Part shown: piece after piece, positions 49,995 through 55,124 of the stretch | Layout of the letters: every line of letters begins with the position of its first letter | Position numbering within the stretch: position 1 is the stretch's first letter | Assembly (NCBI GenBank): GCA_025463865.1 | Contig: JAODBH010000260.1 | Coordinates: 1 to 55,124, forward strand | Source of the DNA: Actinomycetes bacterium | GTDB lineage: Bacteria > Actinomycetota > Acidimicrobiia > IMCC26256 > Chersky-534 | DNA length: 55,124 nucleotides | Reading direction: 5' to 3' | Notes under the pieces: generated by a model | Databases searched by the model: none | Told to the model about the DNA's origin: nothing | Seen by the model: the letters and a program-made list of their open reading frames with translations, nothing else | Position numbers and translations under genes: made by a program

Positions 49995-50038
49995 CGGCAT
50001 CCGTAGATTGCGGCCCGCTGAAGGACTGTCGGATGCCG
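49995..50038. repeat. Inverted repeat upstream of pstS
   Basis: CGGCATCCG and CGGATGCCG, perfect 9-bp arms with a 26-nt spacer that contains TAGATT. Could fold in the leader or be a protein site. Confidence 0.45.
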
Positions 50039-50087
50039 CAAGGGCGGCCCGGTCGATGTCCATGGAACCCTCCAGGAGGCCCACCGC

Positions 50088-51194
50088 ATGACCCGATTCA
50101 CCGCCCGCACGAAGTGGATGTTGGTACCGCTCGTGCTGCTCGCCCTGTTCGCCACCGCCTGTGGCAGCAGCAGTAGCAAGTCGAGCTCGAAGACGACCAC
50201 GACCAAGGCCGCCGCGACCACGACCGCGGCGAAGGTGACCGGTGCGTTGACGGGGTCGGGCTCCACCTTCGTGGCCCCGTTCGTCGAGCAGGCGGCGACC
50301 GCGTTCACCGGCGCGAACCCGGGCCTCACGATCAACTACAACCCGACCGGTTCCGGTGCGGGCCAGGTCGATCTCCAGGGCAAGCTCGTCGACTTCGCGG
50401 GCTCCGACTCGCTGGTCCCGCCGACGGACGTCGCCAAGTACACCGGCGGCAAGTTCCTCTACTTCCCGACGGTGGCGGCTCCGATCACCATCTCGTACAA
50501 CCTTGCCGGGGTGACCTCCCTCCAGCTGAGCCCTGAGACCCTCGGCGGCATCTTCTCCCACAAGATCACCCTGTGGAACGACGCGGCCATCAAGACCGAC
50601 AATCCGAGCGCGACGCTGCCGCCCACGCCGATCGTGGTCGTGCACCGGTCGGACGCGTCGGGCACCACGGCCAACTTCACCAAGTACCTCACCAAGGCCG
50701 CTCCGACCAGCTGGACCCTCGGCACCGGAACCACGGTGGCGTGGGACCCGAGCACCACCGGTCAGGCCAAGAACGGCGGCGTGGCGGCGTCGATCAAGAG
50801 CACGGACGGTGCGGTCGGCTACGTCGACTTCGCCGACGCGAAGCAGGCGGGCCTCACGTTCGCGAGCATCAAGAACGCTGCCGGTAAGTTCGTCGCTCCG
50901 TCGGTTGCGGGTGCGTCGGCGGCGATCGCCGGTGCGACCGTCGCTCCGGACCTCACGTACGACCCCCTGAACGCCCCGGGCGCAGCGGCGTACCCGATCA
51001 CCTCCCCGACGTACATCCTCGTGTATGCCAACCAGACCGACAGGACGAAGGGCACCGCCCTCAAGGCGTTCCTGAAGTTCATCCTCACCACCGGTCAGCA
51101 GGCGGCACCGCAGATCAACTACGCACCGCTGGCGAAGAGCCTGGCCACCAAGGCCATTGCGCAACTCGACCTCATCGTGGTTCCCTCGGCCTGA
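50088..51194 (+). CDS. pstS: Phosphate ABC transporter substrate-binding lipoprotein
   Basis: 368 residues. Lipoprotein signal with lipobox ATAC (Cys25) and a Ser/Thr/Lys-rich linker. Phosphate-binding landmarks: GSGSTFVAPFVEQ (first loop), NYNPTGSGAGQVDL, FAGSDSLVP, and RSDASGTTANFTKYLT. It catches phosphate outside the membrane and hands it to PstC/PstA. The first gene of pstS-pstC-pstA-pstB, with AGGAGG at 50072-50077 and the PHO-box array upstream. A 93-bp gap separates it from pstC, common where pstS is made in excess. Confidence 0.96.
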   Translation: MTRFTARTKWMLVPLVLLALFATACGSSSSKSSSKTTTTKAAATTTAAKVTGALTGSGSTFVAPFVEQAATAFTGANPGLTINYNPTGSGAGQVDLQGKLVDFAGSDSLVPPTDVAKYTGGKFLYFPTVAAPITISYNLAGVTSLQLSPETLGGIFSHKITLWNDAAIKTDNPSATLPPTPIVVVHRSDASGTTANFTKYLTKAAPTSWTLGTGTTVAWDPSTTGQAKNGGVAASIKSTDGAVGYVDFADAKQAGLTFASIKNAAGKFVAPSVAGASAAIAGATVAPDLTYDPLNAPGAAAYPITSPTYILVYANQTDRTKGTALKAFLKFILTTGQQAAPQINYAPLAKSLATKAIAQLDLIVVPSA

Positions 51195-51287
51195 CCACAG
51201 ATCGGTTCCCGGTTCCCGGTCGGGTGGAGCGTCGGTTCGCCGACGCCCCACCCGACCTCCATCCCGCTCACTCCGTGAGGTACGGCA

Positions 51288-52316
51288 TTGGCCACCATCG
51301 CTCCGGAGCGCCCGAGATCGCAGAAGCTGTCGGAGGGCCCGAAGCCCCCGGGCCGCGAGCGCGACCGGGTCTTCCGCTGGGTCACGTTCGCCGCCGGCGT
51401 GCTGGTCCTGGTGATCCTGGCGCTGATCTTCGTGAGCACGGTCGCCCAGTCGTGGGACTGGTTCAGCACGCGGGGCCTTTCGACCGTGTTCTCGTCCCGG
51501 TGGAGCCCGAAGGTGTACCCCGTGGGCACGCCCAAGGCCGGGCAGGCGGTCCCGGGGACCGGCTTCGGTGCGTGGGCGCTCATCTTCGGCACGCTGTACA
51601 CGAGCCTGGTGGCGATCATCCTCGCGGTGCCGTTGAGCGTAGGCATCGCGCTGTTCACCACCGACGTCGGTCCCCGGTGGCTGCGCAACCCCGTCGGCTA
51701 CATCATCGATCTCCTGGCCGTGGTCCCGTCGGTGGTCTTCGGCCTCTGGGGCGTGTTCGTGCTGGCCACGCCGATTCGCAACGTCTACCAATCGATCGCC
51801 GACTTCTTCGCGCCCATCCCGGTGCTCAACAAGGTCTTCACCGGCAACCCGCTCCTCGGCACGAGCGTGATGACCGCAGGTCTGATCCTCGCGATCATGA
51901 TCACGCCGATCATCACGTCACTGACGCGCGAGGTCCTCGCGACGGTGCCGATCGCCCAGAAGGAGGGCGCGCTTGCTCTGGGTGCGACCCGTTGGGAGAT
52001 GATCCGCGGTGCCGTCTTCCCTCACAGCCGCAGCGGCATCGTCGCCTCGGTGATGATCGGTCTCGGCCGTGCCATGGGCGAGACGATCGCGGTCGCCCTC
52101 GTCATCGGCGCCGCCATCCGGGTATCACCCGCGCTGTTCAGCCCGAACAACACGCTCGCGGCGATCATCGCCCAGAACTTCGGCGAGGCGCAGGGCATCC
52201 AGCGCTCCGCCCTCATCGGCCTCGGCGTCGTGCTGTTCATCATCACGCTGCTCGTCAACGTGATGGCGCGCGCGGTGCTCAGTAGGGGCGAGCGCCGGTT
52301 GGAGGCGGGCAAGTGA
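51288..52316 (+). CDS. pstC: Phosphate ABC transporter permease
   Basis: 342 residues, six transmembrane helices after a cytoplasmic, Pro/Arg-rich start of about 35 residues. The ABC permease loop that contacts PstB is [20 protein letters not shown] in the cytoplasm. The start is TTG at 51288, supported by GTGAGG 7 nt upstream and the lack of a better start near the family N-terminus. The stop overlaps pstA by 4 bp. Confidence 0.95.
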   Translation: MATIAPERPRSQKLSEGPKPPGRERDRVFRWVTFAAGVLVLVILALIFVSTVAQSWDWFSTRGLSTVFSSRWSPKVYPVGTPKAGQAVPGTGFGAWALIFGTLYTSLVAIILAVPLSVGIALFTTDVGPRWLRNPVGYIIDLLAVVPSVVFGLWGVFVLATPIRNVYQSIADFFAPIPVLNKVFTGNPLLGTSVMTAGLILAIMITPIITSLTREVLATVPIAQKEGALALGATRWEMIRGAVFPHSRSGIVASVMIGLGRAMGETIAVALVIGAAIRVSPALFSPNNTLAAIIAQNFGEAQGIQRSALIGLGVVLFIITLLVNVMARAVLSRGERRLEAGK

Positions 52317-53266
52317 CCGCGCCGGCGTCGCTCCTCGCCCCGCGCCCCGGCACCCGCGCCCGGCATGCCCGCAATCGGATCGCGACGCTGTCGATCTGGG
52401 TCGCGCTCATCCTCGTCGTCGTGCCGCTCGTCGCCGTCATCGGTGCGGTGATCGTGAAGGGTGCGTCGAGCATCAGCGGCAGCTTCCTCACCCAGGACAT
52501 CAACAAGATCACCAACGGCCAGAAGCTCGCGGCCGCGTTCGCGAAGGTGGCCGGCAAGCAGAGCACGCAGGACGGCATCAAGCCCGCCATCATCGGCACC
52601 CTGCTCATCACCGGGCTCGCGACGCTGCTCGCCGTGCCGCTCGGCGTGCTCGGCGGCGTCTACCTCAACGAGTACGGGGGCAGGAGCCGGTTCGCCCGCC
52701 TGCTCCGCTTCCTCACGGAGGTCATGACCGGGGTCCCGTCCATCGTCATGGGCCTGTTCGTCTTCTCGATCGTGGTGGTGAAGACGGGCTTCAGTCTCGG
52801 GTGGAACGTGTCCGGCCTCGCGGGTTCGCTCGCGCTCGCCTGCCTGATGCTCCCGGTGGTGATCCGCGCCACCGAGGAGATGCTCAAGCTGGTGCCCCAG
52901 GAGCTCCGCGAGGCGAGCTACGCCCTCGGGGCCCGGAAGTCGAAGACGATCGTCAGTGTGGTGCTGCCCGCCGCGGCCGGTGGCATCGTGAGCGGCGCGC
53001 TCCTGGCCGTGGCCCGGGCCAGCGGCGAGACCGCGCCGCTGGTGTTCGTCATCGGGATCACCCGGACCACCAACACGAACCTCTTCTCCGGGGGCAACGT
53101 CGCGCTCTCGACCGAGATCTTCCGCAACGCCCTCTCCTACGGCTCGTACGCCACCGCGCGGAACCGGGCGTGGGGCGAGGCGCTCGTCCTGATCGTGATC
53201 GCCCTCAGCTTCACGCTCCTTGCGCGGCTGGTGACCGCCCTCTTCGTCCGCCGTCGTGCGGCCTGA
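52313..53266 (+). CDS. pstA: Phosphate ABC transporter permease
   Basis: 317 residues, six transmembrane helices; the coupling loop is [20 protein letters not shown], followed by [17 protein letters not shown], both typical of PstA. An outside loop of about 45 residues follows helix 1 ([20 protein letters not shown]). GTG start overlaps the pstC stop (GTGA). Confidence 0.95.
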   Translation: MTAPASLLAPRPGTRARHARNRIATLSIWVALILVVVPLVAVIGAVIVKGASSISGSFLTQDINKITNGQKLAAAFAKVAGKQSTQDGIKPAIIGTLLITGLATLLAVPLGVLGGVYLNEYGGRSRFARLLRFLTEVMTGVPSIVMGLFVFSIVVVKTGFSLGWNVSGLAGSLALACLMLPVVIRATEEMLKLVPQELREASYALGARKSKTIVSVVLPAAAGGIVSGALLAVARASGETAPLVFVIGITRTTNTNLFSGGNVALSTEIFRNALSYGSYATARNRAWGEALVLIVIALSFTLLARLVTALFVRRRAA

Positions 53267-53268
53267 CC

Positions 53269-54186
53269 ATGGAGTCGTCCATGCAACCGACCGCCTCGCA
53301 GACCGATATCGTCGAGTCCGTGAGCATCGACACCCCGTCCGGCGTCGAGAACGGGATCCACCTCGAGGTCGGCAACCCGGAGATCTTCCAACGCGACGAC
53401 GCGGCGCGTGAGCTGGTCTTCGACATCGAGAAGCTGAAGATCCTCTACAGCGGCGTGGTGGCGGTCGCCGACGTGGACCTCGACATCGCCGCGCGCGAGG
53501 TCACCGCGTTCATCGGCCCGTCGGGTTGCGGCAAGACCACGGTGCTGCGGTCGCTCAACCGGATGCACGACACCACGCCCGGCGCGGTCGTGCACGGCAA
53601 GATCCTCTACCACGGTGAGGATCTCTACGGCTCGAGGATCGACGCGGCCGAGGTGCGGCGGCGCATCGGCATGGTGTTCCAGAAGCCGAACCCGTTCCCG
53701 AAGTCGATCTTCGACAACGTCGCCTACGGACCGAAGATCAACGGCAAGAAGCGCAAGGACCTCGACGATCTCGTCGAGCATGCGCTCACGCGTGCCGCGC
53801 TCTGGGACGAGGTCAAGGACAAGCTGAAGCGCAGCGCGCTGGCGCTGTCCGGCGGTCAGCAGCAGCGTCTGTGCATCGCGCGCGCCATCGCGGTCGAGCC
53901 CGACGTCATCCTCATGGACGAGCCGTGCTCCGCGCTCGACCCGATCGCCACCGCCCGCATCGAGGACCTGATGGCCGAGCTCAAGCGGGAGTTCACCATC
54001 GTCATCGTCACCCACAACATGCAGCAGGCGTCGCGCGTTGCCGACCGCACCGCGTTCTTCACCGCCGAGCTCAACGACGCCGGGAAGCGGCAGGGCATCC
54101 TCGTCGAGTACGACAGCACGAACAAGATCTTCACCCAGCCCAGTGACCCTCGCACCGAGGGTTACATCACCGGTCGATTCGGCTGA
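53269..54186 (+). CDS. pstB: Phosphate ABC transporter ATP-binding protein
   Basis: 305 residues. Walker A GPSGCGKT (83-90), Q-loop [20 protein letters not shown], signature [16 protein letters not shown], Walker [14 protein letters not shown] and the switch His in THNMQQASR; the end [11 protein letters not shown] is PstB-specific. The N-terminus is about 45-50 residues longer than in most PstB proteins and acidic ([20 protein letters not shown] onward); a later ATG at 53281 shortens it by only four residues, so the extension is probably real. It begins 2 nt after the pstA stop. Confidence 0.95.
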   Translation: MESSMQPTASQTDIVESVSIDTPSGVENGIHLEVGNPEIFQRDDAARELVFDIEKLKILYSGVVAVADVDLDIAAREVTAFIGPSGCGKTTVLRSLNRMHDTTPGAVVHGKILYHGEDLYGSRIDAAEVRRRIGMVFQKPNPFPKSIFDNVAYGPKINGKKRKDLDDLVEHALTRAALWDEVKDKLKRSALALSGGQQQRLCIARAIAVEPDVILMDEPCSALDPIATARIEDLMAELKREFTIVIVTHNMQQASRVADRTAFFTAELNDAGKRQGILVEYDSTNKIFTQPSDPRTEGYITGRFG

Positions 54187-54204
54187 GGGCGGCCGACCAA
54201 GACG

Positions 54205-55124
54205 ATGGCGATCTTCCTCGGATTGCTCGTCGTCGCGATCGTCGTCGCGATCGTCGTCGGCTGGTGGATGTGGCGCAACGTCCGCAAGGACCTGCGCGCG
54301 GTCTCGGTTCGCCTGCAGGAGCGCGACGTCGCGGGAGCGGGTGAGACCCGCATGACCTCGATGCTCGAGCAGCTCGACCGCATGGCCGAGGACGCGCGGG
54401 TCTCGACGCTGGCCGCCGAATCCGACCGCGACCGCCTGATCCTCGCGGTGCAGGCCGTCACCGACGGTGTGGTGCTCGTGGACGAGGTGGGCAACGTCAT
54501 GTTGCGCAACGACGCCGCGGTGCAGTTCAGCGGGGCCCGGCACGCCGACGCGCTCGCGGAGGAGGCCATCAGCGTCCTGTTGGACCGCGCCCGGACGGGT
54601 GAGACCGGCGAACGGGAGCTGCAGCTGTTCGGCCCGCCTCGACGCGTGCTCCGGGTCCGGGCGGTGCCCCTCACGTCGCAGGGCCGGCTCGTGGGGGCGG
54701 TGGCGCTCGTGCGCGACGTCTCCGAGGCCCGCCGGGTCGAGAGCGTCCGCCGCGACTTCGTCGCCAACGTCAGTCACGAGCTGAAGACGCCGATCGGGGC
54801 CCTGGCGCTGTTGGCGGAGACGATGGGGTCGAGTGACGACATGGCGGTCATCGGCCGCCTCGCCGACCGGGTCGTGCGCGAGGCCGACCGGCTCGGGCAC
54901 ATCGTCGACGATCTGCTGAACCTCAGCCTGATCGAAGCCCAGGAAGCGCCGACGCGCGAACCGGTGCCGATCCATCTGCTGGTGCAGGAGGCCGTCGAAC
55001 ACGTGCGCGCCGCGGCCACCGCGCGGTCGATCCCGATCGAGTTCACCCCGGGTCGCCAGCCGCTCACGGTCGTGTGCGACCACCGGCAGGTCGTCAGCGC
55101 GGTCACCAACCTGCTCGACAACGC
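54205..55124 (+). CDS. SenX3/PhoR-like sensor histidine kinase, 3' end outside the window
   Basis: 306 codons visible. One N-terminal transmembrane helix (3-20), a short linker, a PAS-like domain (about 75-170: VTDGVVLVDEVGNVMLRNDA, VGAVALVRDVSEARR), then the dimerisation domain with phosphoacceptor His191 in DFVANVSHELKTP, the phrase found in mycobacterial SenX3. The ATPase domain starts at about 270 and is cut by the window edge. In mycobacteria SenX3-RegX3 is controlled by PhoU and Pst and switches on phosphate uptake, so the pst-linked position fits well. Its response regulator should lie just downstream. The gene contains a 12-bp tandem repeat in the membrane helix. Confidence 0.92.
   Translation, partial: MAIFLGLLVVAIVVAIVVGWWMWRNVRKDLRAVSVRLQERDVAGAGETRMTSMLEQLDRMAEDARVSTLAAESDRDRLILAVQAVTDGVVLVDEVGNVMLRNDAAVQFSGARHADALAEEAISVLLDRARTGETGERELQLFGPPRRVLRVRAVPLTSQGRLVGAVALVRDVSEARRVESVRRDFVANVSHELKTPIGALALLAETMGSSDDMAVIGRLADRVVREADRLGHIVDDLLNLSLIEAQEAPTREPVPIHLLVQEAVEHVRAAATARSIPIEFTPGRQPLTVVCDHRQVVSAVTNLLDN
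54229..54259 (+). repeat. 12-bp tandem repeat coding the kinase membrane helix
   Basis: GTCGTCGCGATC occurs twice plus a 7-bp partial copy, encoding repeated Val-Val-Ala-Ile. In-frame copy changes would lengthen or shorten the membrane helix by four residues. Confidence 0.6.

Larger units (their letters stand above)
49716..50087. other. 372-bp divergent control region between phoU and pstS
   Basis: No gene supported here. The region holds two PHO-box-like arrays (49817-49845 and 49944-49972), a 9-bp inverted repeat (49995-50038), a possible TAGATT -10 at 50004-50009 and the pstS ribosome binding site AGGAGG at 50072-50077. The segments around the two arrays are themselves near-copies (CGGGTGTTGGCCCG, then GTTCACCTG), so the second probably arose by duplication. 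Confidence 0.6.

Noticed and set aside
49365-50176. Several plus-strand frames across the phoU-pstS gap
   Set aside because: Different frames overlap each other and phoU, include the PHO-box repeats, and encode no recognisable sequence.
1-55124. tRNA, rRNA, CRISPR array, insertion sequence or prophage
   Set aside because: Nothing with CCA-ended cloverleaf potential, spaced direct repeats, transposase or integrase motifs was seen; intergenic gaps are mostly under 200 bp.

Overview
The window is high-GC bacterial chromosome, gene-dense on both strands, with no sign of a plasmid, phage, transposon or CRISPR array. Two WhiB-family genes, a SenX3-like kinase, an F420-type luciferase-like oxidoreductase, stand-alone PspA, many short overlapping genes and many apparently leaderless start sites (TANNNT about 6-8 nt before the start codon) point to Actinomycetota. 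The mix of an E. coli-type isocitrate dehydrogenase, type III CoA transferases and a stand-alone formimidoyltransferase fits Acidimicrobiia best; the class is an inference, because no rRNA or marker phylogeny is available here.

Layout. 1-8.4 kb: end of an SDR gene, guaA, a small ArsR/SRPBCC/DHFR-like operon, a lipoprotein, a divergent flavin-reductase/dtd pair, a small unknown gene, the UvrD/PcrA helicase, and a membrane-anchored protein resembling a Rieske domain without its cluster ligands. 8.5-16 kb: central metabolism: sucCD, purN-purH, folD plus a zinc-ribbon membrane protein, and icd. 16-21 kb: J-domain protein, PspA, a TerB-like/AAA+ ATPase, a possible lipocalin-like protein and a NERD-like membrane protein. 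21-29 kb: rhodanese plus acyl-CoA synthetase, xseA-xseB, a pair of type III CoA transferases, a DUF4234-like membrane protein with an SRPBCC protein, and a lipoprotein. 29-32.6 kb: a three-gene succinate dehydrogenase (sdhC-sdhA-sdhB). 32.7-38.6 kb: a MoxR/chelatase-like AAA+ ATPase and a large VWA protein that flank a QueA-like/SDR operon and a lipoprotein. 38.7-44 kb: a two-component pair whose kinase has a very long disordered tail, a WhiB gene, a formimidoyltransferase and an LLM oxidoreductase. 44.1-49 kb: tatA, an ECF sigma factor, an anti-sigma factor, an RseB-like regulator, a second WhiB and an HtrA protease. 49-55 kb: phoU divergent from pstS-pstC-pstA-pstB and a SenX3/PhoR-like kinase cut by the window edge.

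How parts fit together. The 44-48.6 kb block looks like a complete envelope-stress circuit: sigma factor, membrane anti-sigma, extracytoplasmic RseB-like sensor and HtrA protease. Three GGAAC-N17/18-CGTT promoter matches lie in front of the sigma gene, whiB and htrA, which suggests one autoregulated regulon. The phosphate block carries two near-identical arrays of three 7-mers at 11-bp spacing, like actinobacterial PHO boxes, in the phoU-pstS divergent region. PspA directly follows an AAA+ ATPase in one operon, a possible ESCRT-III/Vps4-like membrane-remodelling pair. These three, the mismatched CoA-transferase pair and the ligand-less Rieske-like protein are the observations most worth following.
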